Shown: positions 42,642 to 53,199 of the stretch, in pieces | Position numbering within the stretch: the first letter of the stretch is position 1 | Layout of the letters: each line of letters begins with the position of its first letter | Source: Thiothrix sp. UBA5583 | Lineage (GTDB): Bacteria; Pseudomonadota; Gammaproteobacteria; Thiotrichales; Thiotrichaceae | NCBI GenBank assembly: GCA_002425225.1 | Contig: DILV01000034.1 | Location: 1-64,000 of the forward strand | DNA: 64,000 nt | Direction of reading: 5' to 3' | The notes under the pieces: generated by a model | What the model was told of the DNA's origin: nothing | What the model saw: the letters and a program-made list of their open reading frames with translations, nothing else | The model's database searches: none | Position numbers and translations under genes: made by a program

Positions 42642-43475
42642 TCACTCCGCTTTAAACCTCATCGACAAATCCACCGCCCGCACATGTTTGGTAATGCTGC
42701 CGATGGAAACAAAATCCACCCCCGTTTCCGCAATCGCTACCACGGTTTCCGGGTTGACGCTGCCGGAGGCTTCCAGCGGAATTTTTCCGGCAACCAGCCG
42801 CACGGCTTCGCGCATGTCTGCCAGACTGTATTCATCCAGCATAATGATGTCGGCTGATGCTGCCACTGCTTCCGCCAGTTCCTGCAAGTTTTCGGTTTCG
42901 ACCTCGACCAAAATACCGGGGTGCAACTTGCGAGCCTGCTGGATAGCAGCAGTAATCGAGCCTGCTGCCATGATGTGGTTTTCCTTGATCAGCACCCGGT
43001 CATACAGGCCGATGCGGTGATTGGTTCCGCCGCCACACAATACCGCATATTTCTGTGCAATGCGTAATCCGGGCAAGGTTTTGCGGGTATCCAGAATCCT
43101 GCAACGGGTATGCGCCACCAGATCGACATAACGACGGGTGGCGGTGGCTGTTGCCGACAAGGTTTGCAGGAAATTAAGCGCAGCCCGTTCGCCTGACAGG
43201 ATCGAACGCGCACTGCCCGTCAGCGTACACAGCAAGGTACCCGCTGTGACCTTATCACCATCCTGATGCTCCCAGACAACCTGTACCTGAGAGTCAAGCT
43301 GGCGAAACACTTCGTCAAACCATCCCGTACCACACAGCACAGCCTCATCCCGGCTAATCACCGTTGCACTGGCGTGCTTTTCTGCGGGAATCAACCCGGC
43401 GGTTACATCGCCCGTGCCAATGTCTTCTGCCAAAGCGCGGCGCACTGTTTCCTGAATGTCGTTGGGTAATTGCAT
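42642..43475 (-). CDS. nadC: nicotinate-nucleotide pyrophosphorylase (carboxylating)
   Basis: This 277-residue quinolinate phosphoribosyltransferase has [14 protein letters not shown], the active-site [19 protein letters not shown] segment, [16 protein letters not shown] (phosphate-binding Arg and Lys), [10 protein letters not shown] and [10 protein letters not shown], and the phosphate loop [13 protein letters not shown]. It converts quinolinate to nicotinate mononucleotide, a step in NAD synthesis. The family length is about 280-295. Chance neighbour of a NAD-related SIR2 cluster rather than part of it, since it is on the other strand. Confidence 0.95.
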   Translation of the reverse strand: MQLPNDIQETVRRALAEDIGTGDVTAGLIPAEKHASATVISRDEAVLCGTGWFDEVFRQLDSQVQVVWEHQDGDKVTAGTLLCTLTGSARSILSGERAALNFLQTLSATATATRRYVDLVAHTRCRILDTRKTLPGLRIAQKYAVLCGGGTNHRIGLYDRVLIKENHIMAAGSITAAIQQARKLHPGILVEVETENLQELAEAVAASADIIMLDEYSLADMREAVRLVAGKIPLEASGSVNPETVVAIAETGVDFVSIGSITKHVRAVDLSMRFKAE

Positions 43476-43548
43476 GAAAACCTCGAAAATAAAAATGGGA
43501 GGCTGTTACACCTCCCATCACTTTGCCCCTGACTCCTCGTCAGATTCT

Positions 43549-44832
<1,284 letters not shown>

Positions 44833-45019
44833 CTAACTTCTAGATAACAAGGGATTAATGTAATTATCAGACTAACACTTACCAGCATTTCCCTAAGCAC
44901 CTCCATCTGACCACAAATCGCTTTACAGGTCAATCGCAGCCCATACCAGCACCAGATCACACTTCCGCTGATACTCAAACAAAAAGATATACTTCAATCA
45001 TTCTGACAGACCATAATCC

Positions 45020-46273
45020 ATGCGTATGAATGAACTGAAAACCTATCTGGTCGGCGGTGCTGTCCGTGACCAACTGCTGGGCTTGCCGGTCAAGGATCGT
45101 GACTGGGTAGTAACCGGCGCTACCCCGGCTGACCTGCTACAACGGGGTTTCAAACCTGTCGGCAACGATTTTCCGGTATTCCTGCATCCTCAAACATCTG
45201 AGGAATACGCACTGGCACGTACCGAGCGCAAGACTGCCAAGGGCTATCACGGCTTCCAGTTCCATACCGCGCCAGAAGTAACGCTGACAGAGGATCTTGC
45301 CCGCCGTGACCTGACCATTAATGCACTGGCACAGGATGCTGACGGGCAAGTGATTGATCCTTTCGGCGGGCAAGCCGATTTGCAAGCCAGAGTGCTGCGG
45401 CATGTTTCCCCGGCTTTCAGCGAAGACCCGGTACGCATCCTGCGGGTCGCACGTTTCGCCGCACGTTTTGCCACATTGGGCTTCACGGTGGCAGATGAAA
45501 CCCGGCAACTGATGCAGACCATGGTAGCCGCAGGCGAAGTGGATGCTCTGGTTCCTGAGCGGGTCTGGCAAGAAACCGGGCGGGCACTGAGCGAACCAGT
45601 ACCAGCACGTTTTTTTGAAGTATTACGCGAATGTGGCGCCTTGCGCATCTTGTTCCCGGAACTGGATCGCCTGTTTGGTGTACCGCAACCGCCGCAACAT
45701 CACCCGGAAATCGACTGTGGCATCCATACCCTGCTGGTATTGCAACAGGCGGTACAACTAAGTACTGACCCGGAAGTACGCTTTGCTGCGCTGTGTCATG
45801 ATTTCGGCAAGGGGCTAACCCCTCCAGACATTTTACCCAGCCACCACGGGCATGAACCAGTTAGCCGCCAATTGACGACAGAACTGTGTCAGCGTTTGCG
45901 CGTGCCCAACCGTTTCCGTGAACTGGCGGAACATGTGGCGGAATACCATGGTCATATCCACAAAGCACGGGAATTGCGCCCGCAAACCATCCTGAAAGTG
46001 CTGGAGGCCACCGATGCATTCCGCAAACCGGCGCGTTTCGCCCAGTTGCTGTTGGCCTGCGAGGCCGATTCGCGCGGGCGTAGCGGGTTTGAAAACCGCC
46101 CTTACCCGCAAGCGGACATTTTCCGTCAAGCATTGGCAGCTTGCCTGCAAGTGGATGTAACCACCATCGTGCAACAGGGTTTCAAGGGTATGCAGATTAG
46201 GGAAGAAACCCACCGGCAACGTGTACATGCCATTAAACAGGCAGTAGGGTGTCTTGATATTGGCGGGCAATAG
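45020..46273 (+). CDS. cca: multifunctional CCA tRNA nucleotidyltransferase
   Basis: This 417-residue protein has the nucleotidyltransferase head ([19 protein letters not shown] with the paired catalytic Asp, [27 protein letters not shown]), the RNA-binding neck and an HD phosphohydrolase domain ([14 protein letters not shown]). This is the bacterial CCA type with 2',3'-cyclic phosphodiesterase activity, acting on tRNA 3' ends. ATG 45026 (MNELK) is an equally good start. The 199 bp upstream to sqr are A+T-rich and probably hold both promoters, but no clear hexamer pair stands out. Confidence 0.94.
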   Translation: MRMNELKTYLVGGAVRDQLLGLPVKDRDWVVTGATPADLLQRGFKPVGNDFPVFLHPQTSEEYALARTERKTAKGYHGFQFHTAPEVTLTEDLARRDLTINALAQDADGQVIDPFGGQADLQARVLRHVSPAFSEDPVRILRVARFAARFATLGFTVADETRQLMQTMVAAGEVDALVPERVWQETGRALSEPVPARFFEVLRECGALRILFPELDRLFGVPQPPQHHPEIDCGIHTLLVLQQAVQLSTDPEVRFAALCHDFGKGLTPPDILPSHHGHEPVSRQLTTELCQRLRVPNRFRELAEHVAEYHGHIHKARELRPQTILKVLEATDAFRKPARFAQLLLACEADSRGRSGFENRPYPQADIFRQALAACLQVDVTTIVQQGFKGMQIREETHRQRVHAIKQAVGCLDIGGQ

Positions 46274-46332
46274 CCGCATATTGCAGACAAGAGATCATTA
46301 GTGAGTTGTATAGAGGAAATAGAGGAATAAGC

Positions 46333-46656
46333 ATGTTTGGAGAAAAGGTTGCCTCCTTTGGTATTGGTCAGGTTATCCACCACCGCCAGTTCAACTACCG
46401 GGGCGTCATCTTTGACGTTGACCCTGACTTTCAGGGCACTGACGAATGGTTCCAGAAAAATCATGAAGTGGGCAACCCCAGCCGGGACGAGCCTTGGTAT
46501 CACGTGCTGATCGACCAGGACGGGCGCGTTGCCTATGTCGCGGAATGCAATCTGGAAGTTGATGATGCCACCATCCCGGTGGAGCACCCGTTGCTGGAAA
46601 ACTTCTTCACGGGCTTCAACGGTGATCATTACCAGGCTCGGCAGACCCTTAACTGA
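46333..46656 (+). CDS. hspQ: heat shock protein HspQ
   Basis: This 107-residue protein has the HspQ/YccV fold pattern KVASFGIGQVIHHRQFNYRG, PWYHVLIDQDGRVAYVAECN and a C-terminal GDHYQARQTLN. HspQ binds hemimethylated DNA in vitro and modulates Lon. AGAGGAAT sits 7 bases before ATG 46333. The stop codon TGA overlaps the next ATG, so the following membrane protein is coupled to it. Confidence 0.92.
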   Translation: MFGEKVASFGIGQVIHHRQFNYRGVIFDVDPDFQGTDEWFQKNHEVGNPSRDEPWYHVLIDQDGRVAYVAECNLEVDDATIPVEHPLLENFFTGFNGDHYQARQTLN

Positions 46657-47351
46657 TGACATGGGAGCTGCTGACCCATTCTGGATACCTTGCCGCCTTT
46701 TTGGTGGGGTTGCTGGGCGGTATCCATTGTCTCGGCATGTGCGGCGGCATTGTCAGCGCCCTGACGTTTAGCCTGCCTGCGACACAACGCAATTCCCTTG
46801 GCAACCTCTTACCCATGCTGCTGGCTTACAATACCGGGCGGATCAGCGGTTATGTGCTGGCTGGCGGGCTGGCAGGTGGTTTGGGGGCTGCATTTTTATC
46901 ATTTGCCGGGCTGGAAAGCCTGCGCCATTTCCTGCAAATCTTTGCCGCCTTGTTCATGATTGCGTTAGGGCTTTACCTGGCAGGCATCTGGATGGGTGTT
47001 GCCCGTATTGAAAATGCCGGGCGGCGCTTGTGGCGGCATGTGGAACCAATGGGGCGGCGTTTCATGCCACTGGACTCGCCCGGCAAAGCATTACCGCTGG
47101 GCTTTATCTGGGGCTGGCTGCCTTGCGGGCTGGTTTACAGCGTGTTGATCTGGTCACTATCGGCTGCCAGTATCACCGAAGGTGCGTTGCTGATGCTGGC
47201 TTTCGGGCTGGGTACACTGCCCAACCTGTTGCTGATGGGTGCAGCAGCGGCAAAACTGGCAAAGTTTACCCGCAATCCACTGGTAAAACGCATTGCCGGA
47301 TTACTGGTGGTTACACTGGGCTTGCTGCTGTTATGGCAAGCCGTGCGCTAG
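46656..47351 (+). CDS. TauE/SafE-like membrane protein
   Basis: This 231-residue protein has six membrane helices and the Cys-containing motif GLLGGIHCLGMCGGIV near the N-terminus, then FIWGWLPCGLVYSVL. This is the pattern of small TauE/SafE-type proteins related to the CcdA fold. The cysteines could carry thiol or metal chemistry; relatives are often encoded near cytochrome oxidase assembly genes, which are not visible here. It overlaps the next lipoprotein gene by 19 bp. Confidence 0.82.
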   Translation: MTWELLTHSGYLAAFLVGLLGGIHCLGMCGGIVSALTFSLPATQRNSLGNLLPMLLAYNTGRISGYVLAGGLAGGLGAAFLSFAGLESLRHFLQIFAALFMIALGLYLAGIWMGVARIENAGRRLWRHVEPMGRRFMPLDSPGKALPLGFIWGWLPCGLVYSVLIWSLSAASITEGALLMLAFGLGTLPNLLLMGAAAAKLAKFTRNPLVKRIAGLLVVTLGLLLLWQAVR

Positions 47352-48277
47352 CCCTCATTCCCCCCCTGCTGGCCTGTCTGGCACTATCAGGTTGCTCTCC
47401 CGCCAGTATGCCCGTCAGTAAAACCATTACAGCCCCGACCATCGTGCAACAACCGCAGTTGCTTGCCAGTGATGGCACACAACTGGTCATGACACAATGG
47501 TTGCCACCACCCGCCACCCGCACGGCTGCCACGGTGCTGCTGATCCACGGTTTCAATGAATATGCTGGGGCATTTGCCGACGTGGGGGAAGCGCTTGCCC
47601 AACAGGGCATTGCTGTTTGGGCTTATGACCAGCGTGGTTTCGGGCGTTCGCCCTATCGCGGTCTGTGGTCAAGTGGTGAGCGCATGGCAGCCGATGTGCG
47701 GGAAGCTGCCAGCTTGTTACGCCAGACCAACCCGCAACGCCCCTTGTATGTGCTAGGTTTTTCGATGGGTGGAGCTGTCACCCTGTTGGCAGCAGAAGCA
47801 GGCAAGCTGGATGCGGATGGTATTATTCTCGCCGCACCAGCAGTGTGGACGCGCCCTACCCAGCCGTTTTACCAGCGCTGGGCACATGAGCTTGCCCTCA
47901 AACTGATTCCAGGCTGGAAACCCACAGGTGAAAGTCTCAACCTGCGCCCCACGGACAACCGCGCCATGCTGCGCCGCATCTGGCAAAGCCCGTGGATGCT
48001 CAAGGGCGCACGCATGGATACCCTCAACGGCCTGACCGACCTGATGGATAAAGGCTACGCGGCAGCCAGCACGCTCAAGGTTCCGGTACTGCTGCTGTAC
48101 GGCGACAAGGATCAGATCATCCCCGCCAAACCCATCCAGCTATTGTGGGAACACCTGCCCAAGCAGGGCAAAACCCGTTTCATCCGTTATCCGCAGGGTT
48201 GGCACATGCTGGGGCGCGATCTGAATGGCAAGGAAGTGATAGCTGACATGGTGCAATGGATTAACAGCCAGCCATGA
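47333..48277 (+). CDS. lipoprotein alpha/beta hydrolase (monoacylglycerol lipase-like)
   Basis: This 314-residue protein has a lipoprotein signal MASRALALIPPLLACLALSGC (lipobox Cys21). The hydrolase domain has VLLIHGFNEYAGAF, YDQRGFGRSP, the nucleophile GFSMGG, the acid in LLLYGDKDQIIP and His in GWHMLGRD, a full triad. This is the lysophospholipase/monoglyceride lipase group. Probably membrane-tethered in the periplasm, hydrolysing lipids. A longer in-frame extension would run through the previous gene and is not used. It overlaps phr-like 48274 by 4 bp. Confidence 0.88.
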   Translation: MASRALALIPPLLACLALSGCSPASMPVSKTITAPTIVQQPQLLASDGTQLVMTQWLPPPATRTAATVLLIHGFNEYAGAFADVGEALAQQGIAVWAYDQRGFGRSPYRGLWSSGERMAADVREAASLLRQTNPQRPLYVLGFSMGGAVTLLAAEAGKLDADGIILAAPAVWTRPTQPFYQRWAHELALKLIPGWKPTGESLNLRPTDNRAMLRRIWQSPWMLKGARMDTLNGLTDLMDKGYAAASTLKVPVLLLYGDKDQIIPAKPIQLLWEHLPKQGKTRFIRYPQGWHMLGRDLNGKEVIADMVQWINSQP

Positions 48278-49782
48278 AAGAACGTATCCATATTGTCTGG
48301 TTCAAGCGTGACCTGCGCACCCACGACCACGCACCGCTGCATGTCGCCAACAGCCGTGGCAAGGTGCTACCGCTGTACGTGGTGGAAATAGATTATTGGC
48401 AACTACCGGATGCTTCCGCCCGCCACTGGCGTTTCATCCGCCAGTCCTTGCATGAACTCAACACAGCCCTGTCGCGCCTTGGTCAACCACTGGTGAAAAT
48501 GCACGGCGATATGCTGACGGTGCTGGCTACCCTGCATGAGCGTTTCGACATCGCCGGTTTGTATTCGCATCAGGAAACCGGCAATCGGTGGATACGTACC
48601 AGAGACTATAACGTGGCACAGTGGTGCGCCCAGCACGGCATCGAATGGCAGGAATTCCAACCGTTTGGGGTGGTACGGCGTGGTCAGAATCAGGATGGCG
48701 GGGTAAACCTGTGGGAACAGTTCACGCAACAGGAATGTCTGCCTGCTCCCGCCCGCCTGCCGCCCCTGCAAACCCGAATTCCTCAGAGTGGCCTACCCGA
48801 TAGCCTGAGTACGACACTGGCACAGACCGAAAGCCGCCATTGCCAAACGGGAGGCCGCAGCGAAGCCCTCAAGCTGCTTGGCAGCTTCCTGCGTGAACGA
48901 GGGCAGCATTACCAACACGACATGGCGACGCCGCAGGCTGCCATCAACCATGGTTCACGGCTTGGCTCACACTTAGCTTATGGCACACTCTCCTTACGCG
49001 AAGTCACCCACAAAGTGCGCACCACCTCAGCACAAATGGAAGGGGATACAGACTGGCAGCGTTCCTTGCGTGCCTTTGATGCCCGTTTGCGCTGGCACTG
49101 CCAATCCATTCAGCAATTGGAAAATACGCCGCAAATTGAGACAGATAACGTGCAAGCGGTATTTGATGGCTGGCGTGAACCCGATTTCAACCCTGCGTAT
49201 TTTGCGGCATGGCGCGATGGCATGACCGGCTTTCCGCTGATCGACGCGGCCATGCGTGCGCTGCGACACTGCGGCTGGCTGAGTTTCCGCCTACGGGCGC
49301 TGCTGGTATCATTCGCTGCCAACCAGTTGTGGCTGCACTGGCAGCAACCGGCCTGGCATCTGGCGCAATGTTTCACCGATTACGAGCCAGGTATTCACTA
49401 CCTGCAAGTGCAGATGCACGCGGGCACAGCAGCACTCAATACCTTACGCATTTATCACCCGGTCAGGCAATCACTTGAGCTTGATCCGCAAGGTGCATTC
49501 ATCCGCCACTGGCTGCCAGAACTGGCGGATGTGCCTGGGCAGTATCTGCACGAACCGTGGGCAATGCCTTATTCCATGCAACAGCAAGCCGCGTGTGTAC
49601 TGGGTGTCGACTACCCGGAACCCGTCATTGACCCCAAGGCAACAGCACGACAGGCACGGGCAAAATTCAGGGAACTGCGCCGTTGCCATCCCGAGCTTTG
49701 GGCGCAGGTTGGCGGCTTGGGCAGGAAACACACCAAGCAACCATCAACATCCGCAGATACAACGCAGATCAACCTGTTCTGA
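48274..49782 (+). CDS. cryptochrome/DNA photolyase family protein
   Basis: This 502-residue protein has an N-terminal photolyase alpha/beta domain (HIVWFKRDLRTHDHAPLHVA) and a C-terminal FAD-binding domain (LGSHLAYGTLSLREVTH, RDGMTGFPLIDAAMRALRHCGWLSFRLR, FTDYEPGIHYLQVQMHAGT). It belongs to a photolyase/cryptochrome group different from E. coli PhrB (EPGI replaces the usual DxDxAxNNxxWQW-type end). It may repair pyrimidine dimers with blue light or act as a light sensor; the sequence alone cannot tell. Translation is coupled to the lipase gene upstream. Confidence 0.88.
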   Translation: MKERIHIVWFKRDLRTHDHAPLHVANSRGKVLPLYVVEIDYWQLPDASARHWRFIRQSLHELNTALSRLGQPLVKMHGDMLTVLATLHERFDIAGLYSHQETGNRWIRTRDYNVAQWCAQHGIEWQEFQPFGVVRRGQNQDGGVNLWEQFTQQECLPAPARLPPLQTRIPQSGLPDSLSTTLAQTESRHCQTGGRSEALKLLGSFLRERGQHYQHDMATPQAAINHGSRLGSHLAYGTLSLREVTHKVRTTSAQMEGDTDWQRSLRAFDARLRWHCQSIQQLENTPQIETDNVQAVFDGWREPDFNPAYFAAWRDGMTGFPLIDAAMRALRHCGWLSFRLRALLVSFAANQLWLHWQQPAWHLAQCFTDYEPGIHYLQVQMHAGTAALNTLRIYHPVRQSLELDPQGAFIRHWLPELADVPGQYLHEPWAMPYSMQQQAACVLGVDYPEPVIDPKATARQARAKFRELRRCHPELWAQVGGLGRKHTKQPSTSADTTQINLF

Positions 49783-49793
49783 CAGGCAACCTA

Positions 49794-50600
49794 CTACACC
49801 CCCGCCCAAAACACCCGCAGACTGTTTTGCCACACCTGCGGCAAAAGCGTTTCCACCGAGATACCTTTAACCTGTGCGACCTGTTCGGCAATGAATGGCA
49901 GGTATTTCGGCTCGTTTTTATGTCCGCGATACGGCACTGGGGTCAGATAAGGTGCGTCGGTCTCCAGCAGAATTTGTTCCAGCGGGGTCAAAGCAATAAC
50001 TTCGCGCACATTGTCGGCTGCCTTGAAGGTGCTGATACCGTTAAAACCAATGCAAAAACCTTCCCCCAGACAGTATTCCGCCAGCTCGCGGCTGGAGGTA
50101 AAGCTGTGGATCACGCCGCGTTTACGCATTTGCCCGACGAAATTACCGAGAATGGCCTGAGTATCTGCATCCGCCTCACGGGTATGCACCACGATGGGCA
50201 AATCCAGCTCAATGGCAATCTGCAACTGGCGCTCAAAAGCATCACGCTGCTTGGCTCGATCGGAATAGTCATAATGGTAATCCAGACCAATTTCACCAAC
50301 CGCGACAATTTTGTCATGCAATGCATTAGCGCGGATTTGTGCATCCACCAGATCACTGTAATCGTTGGCATCGTGCGGATGGATACCTTGCGTACCCCAT
50401 ACCTGCGGGTGTTGTTGCACCAGCGTCATCACCGTTGCCAGATTGTCAGGGGACACGCCGATGGTAATAATGCGCTCGACATTGACCCGCTGTGCCGCCT
50501 GCAAAACCGCAGCCAAGGCATCACCTTCCAAATAGTCCAGATGGCAATGAGTTTCGATGATCGGATGGTTGAATACGGGGATGTCACGCTTTTTGCTCAT
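49794..50600 (-). CDS. TatD-family metal-dependent hydrolase
   Basis: This 268-residue amidohydrolase-fold protein has IIETHCHLDYLEGD (metal His pair), VAVGEIGLDYHYDY, LPIVVHTREADADT, GVIHSFTSSRELAEYCL and LLETDAPYLTPVPYRGHKNEP. TatD-type nucleases degrade DNA or act as D-aminoacyl-tRNA deacylases. MSKKRD at 50600 is preferred over an ATG 75 bases upstream on length grounds. Its stop converges on the photolyase gene 11 bp away. Confidence 0.92.
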   Translation of the reverse strand: MSKKRDIPVFNHPIIETHCHLDYLEGDALAAVLQAAQRVNVERIITIGVSPDNLATVMTLVQQHPQVWGTQGIHPHDANDYSDLVDAQIRANALHDKIVAVGEIGLDYHYDYSDRAKQRDAFERQLQIAIELDLPIVVHTREADADTQAILGNFVGQMRKRGVIHSFTSSRELAEYCLGEGFCIGFNGISTFKAADNVREVIALTPLEQILLETDAPYLTPVPYRGHKNEPKYLPFIAEQVAQVKGISVETLLPQVWQNSLRVFWAGV

Positions 50601-50682
50601 GGGAGTGTTTGCCTGATTCAGAAGATGGAAATTCTGGGTTGCTTGCCTGCGGAATGCAAGACGTGCGGACATCAAACAAACG

Positions 50683-50717
50683 AAAGGGGTTCAGGTATAC
50701 GTCTGAACCCCTTTTTT
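50683..50717. terminator. strong hairpin terminator between tatD and the Ca-binding lipoprotein gene
   Basis: A 12-bp perfect stem (50683-50694 with 50703-50714) with an 8-nt loop runs into six or more T on the plus strand and a T-rich stretch on the minus strand. For the minus-strand lipoprotein gene ending at 50737 it is the natural terminator. Confidence 0.75.
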
Positions 50718-50736
50718 ATCGCATATCAGCAGCAGC

Positions 50737-51813
50737 TTAGTCTGCGATCAGGCGAATCCGTACCAGTGACCCTGCTGGAGCAGCAACCATTGGCCAAGTC
50801 TGGATTGAACGGTCACTCGTTACCAGGAAATTCGCTGCAACAGGCGTGCCGGAGTGAGAACGGGAAGAAGAAATAAACGGCGCGTCGTACAAGGCGGAGG
50901 TAACACCTACACTGAAACTCATGTCATTAAATAACGCAGTATCAATGGCGGGATCAGCACTAGCACTGTAATTGGTAATACCTGTTGCGGCACCTGCTTC
51001 AGGAAATCTGCCAGTACCAGAATCACGCCCGGTAGTTGTACCGGAAGTACCCACCAGTTCTTCAATGGTCGGCAGACGCCAGGTCTTTTTGCCACACATC
51101 CCCTGACCAGCATTAGCCGCATTCATGTAAGCCGTGTAGGTATCCGTGTCGCAGTTACTGATTCCACCGCAAGGATAATTACCACCTGCGGGTGAAATAC
51201 CACCAGAACCCAACACATACAACCATTCCTTGTCGCGTGCGTCGCTGTTACTGGTACGGATTTCCCATACCTTGCCGGAAGGAGCACGCACGCAAGACCA
51301 AGAAGCTGCACCTGTTGCGGCCACAAAACCATCGGCATTCAGTTTGGTGTAGCTACCACCACCTGAGCCACTACCATCAGTGGGATCCTGCTCATCCATC
51401 GTGCCATCGCTGTCTGAATCCTTGATACTGGATTCAAGGGCATCTATCTTGCCATCGTTATCGGTATCGTTTGGTTTGGTAATATCAGGCCCAACCTCGG
51501 TCTTGTCGTTTTTACCATCACCATCCGTGTCAGCTTTCAGTGGATCAGTTCCCAATACCGCCTCTTCCGCGTCAGTCAAGCCATCACCGTCATCATCCTT
51601 ATCAGTGGAATCCGGCTCGCCATCGTTGTCGGTATCTGTTGCCACAGTCCCCCCTGTAGAAGCAGTCGGGCTACCGCTGCTACTATCACAGGCAGTCAGC
51701 AAGGAAGCCAATAAAATGGCAGCCACGACCATACCCATTGAGCGGACTTTTTCAGATTGCGCACCATCCGGCAGAGCATCCTGCTTTTCTACAGAAACAT
51801 TTTTCTTAGACAT
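50737..51813 (-). CDS. DUF1566 lipoprotein with thrombospondin type-3-like Ca repeats
   Basis: This 358-residue protein has a lipoprotein-like signal about 25 residues in (MGMVVAAILLASLLTAC, Cys ~42), then a low-complexity Ca-binding region (residues ~55-150) of DTDNDG, DKDDDGDGLTD, DTDGDGKND and similar units, a Gly linker and a DUF1566 domain (VWEIRTSNSDARDKEWLY, KTWRLPTIEELVG, PMVAAPAGSLVRIRLI). DUF1566 proteins are surface proteins of unknown ligand. The start at 51813 has a GGTGGA site. Confidence 0.8.
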   Translation of the reverse strand: MSKKNVSVEKQDALPDGAQSEKVRSMGMVVAAILLASLLTACDSSSGSPTASTGGTVATDTDNDGEPDSTDKDDDGDGLTDAEEAVLGTDPLKADTDGDGKNDKTEVGPDITKPNDTDNDGKIDALESSIKDSDSDGTMDEQDPTDGSGSGGGSYTKLNADGFVAATGAASWSCVRAPSGKVWEIRTSNSDARDKEWLYVLGSGGISPAGGNYPCGGISNCDTDTYTAYMNAANAGQGMCGKKTWRLPTIEELVGTSGTTTGRDSGTGRFPEAGAATGITNYSASADPAIDTALFNDMSFSVGVTSALYDAPFISSSRSHSGTPVAANFLVTSDRSIQTWPMVAAPAGSLVRIRLIAD

Positions 51814-52163
51814 AGGTAATTCCACCATTCTATAAAATTAACTGATATAGTGAATGCAAATTAATGCTTAAGCATCTTATAGCACAATGAAAACACCCCA
51901 GAAGACTTCAGACATAGCCATCCAAAAAAATCCGAAAAATCATGGGAATTTATTTAAAAAAATCAATATTATGATTGAAAACAACCACTAATTAGAATTT
52001 TCCTATGAAATAAATAAAATAAATTTATTGTAAAAAATAAAATGAAGAATATTATCAAAAACCTACGAGCAATAGGTTCATCAAGCCATATACCCAGAAA
52101 AACACACCGACAATCCATTTATTTTTGTAATTAAAAAATTAAACCCAGATCACTACCGCCCGA
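51814..52163. other. A+T-rich intergenic region without a gene
   Basis: The 350 bp contain long A/T runs and no open frame with coding character. It should hold the promoter of the Ca-repeat lipoprotein gene (minus strand) and the end of the apbE transcript. No confident hexamer pair or hairpin was found. Confidence 0.6.
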
Positions 52164-53180
52164 TCAAAATACACGCGCAAACGCTTCGGTAGCATAGGTT
52201 TGCAAACCATCGCCTTCCCGCCAAATGAAATAGGCGGCCAAACCGTGTTGCTCAGCAAACACTTTGCCTTTCACCTCCCCCAGTGACATCAGCAAAGTGG
52301 CATAAGCATCTGCCATTGTGCCATTTTCCGCCAGCACGGATACGGATGCGAGTTGATGTGCCACCGGAAAACCCGTCTGCGGATCAAGCGTGTGGGAATA
52401 GCGTTTGCCGCCCTGCATGAAGAAATTGCGGTAATCGCCGGACGTTGCCAGCGCCGCATTCTGCAATTTGATGCCTTGCTGTACTGCCCGTTCGTTACCC
52501 AACGGTTTTTCGATGGCAATACGCCAGGGATCACCGCGTGGGCTAAGACCACGGGTACGGATTTCGCCTGCAATTTCAACCATATAATTATGGATACCGA
52601 CAGACTCCAGATATTCGCCTGCCATGTCGGTGGCGAAACCATCTGCCATCGAAGCCAGGTCAACAGATACATCGGCACGCGACTTGCGCAGTGCGGGTGG
52701 GTCAAGTCTTGCCTGCAATTTTTGATAGCCCACTTTAGCGCGAACAGCATCAACCTCAGCCTGGGCAGGAACCTGATCTTTTACCTGTTCCGCACTAAAG
52801 CCCCACAATTTGATCAGTGGCCCGACCGTGACATCGTAGGAGCCGCCACTTTGCTCACTGAGCTGCAAGGCAGTGCTGACGAGTTGCGCCAATAGGGGGG
52901 AAACCGGGAACCAGTCCGTGCCCTCGTGCTGATTAAAGCGGGAAATTTCCGAGGTTTTGTCCCAGCCAGCCAGCAATTGGCTGGAATTGGCAAATGCAGT
53001 CGAAATCCCTGCTTGCAGGGTGGCGGCCTCTAGGCCATCGGGTACATCCGTTAGAGTGACATGCCAAGAAGCGGTGCCTTGCATACCCGCCAGCCGCAAA
53101 CCCTCAGACTGACCACAACCCGCCAACAGCAGACTCACCATAAAAAATGCCAACCCAAGGGCTGGCATGAGTGATTTCAT
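52164..53180 (-). CDS. apbE: FAD:protein FMN transferase, lipoprotein form
   Basis: This 338-residue protein has a lipoprotein signal (lipobox SLLLAGC, Cys ~22). ApbE motifs are SGGSYDVTVGPLIKLWGF, VDLASMADGFATDMAGEYLE, EIAGEIRTRG, SHTLDPQTGFPV and TMADAYATLLMSLG with the metal-binding Asp. ApbE attaches FMN to Thr of exported redox proteins such as RnfG and NqrC. No such acceptor gene is recognised in the window. MKSLMPA at 53180 has a GGGG site. It lies 19 bp after the dynamin-like gene, in the same operon. Confidence 0.92.
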   Translation of the reverse strand: MKSLMPALGLAFFMVSLLLAGCGQSEGLRLAGMQGTASWHVTLTDVPDGLEAATLQAGISTAFANSSQLLAGWDKTSEISRFNQHEGTDWFPVSPLLAQLVSTALQLSEQSGGSYDVTVGPLIKLWGFSAEQVKDQVPAQAEVDAVRAKVGYQKLQARLDPPALRKSRADVSVDLASMADGFATDMAGEYLESVGIHNYMVEIAGEIRTRGLSPRGDPWRIAIEKPLGNERAVQQGIKLQNAALATSGDYRNFFMQGGKRYSHTLDPQTGFPVAHQLASVSVLAENGTMADAYATLLMSLGEVKGKVFAEQHGLAAYFIWREGDGLQTYATEAFARVF

Positions 53181-53199
53181 TATTCCCCGCAACATCGGC

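Noticed and set aside
42642..43475. nadC as part of the SIR2 cluster (NAD supply)
   Set aside because: It is on the opposite strand, is a core biosynthetic gene and has no shared regulatory sequence; adjacency is best treated as chance.
47030..47332. N-terminal extension of the lipoprotein hydrolase
   Set aside because: It reads through the TauE/SafE-like gene in another frame; the true start at 47333 begins a clean lipoprotein signal.
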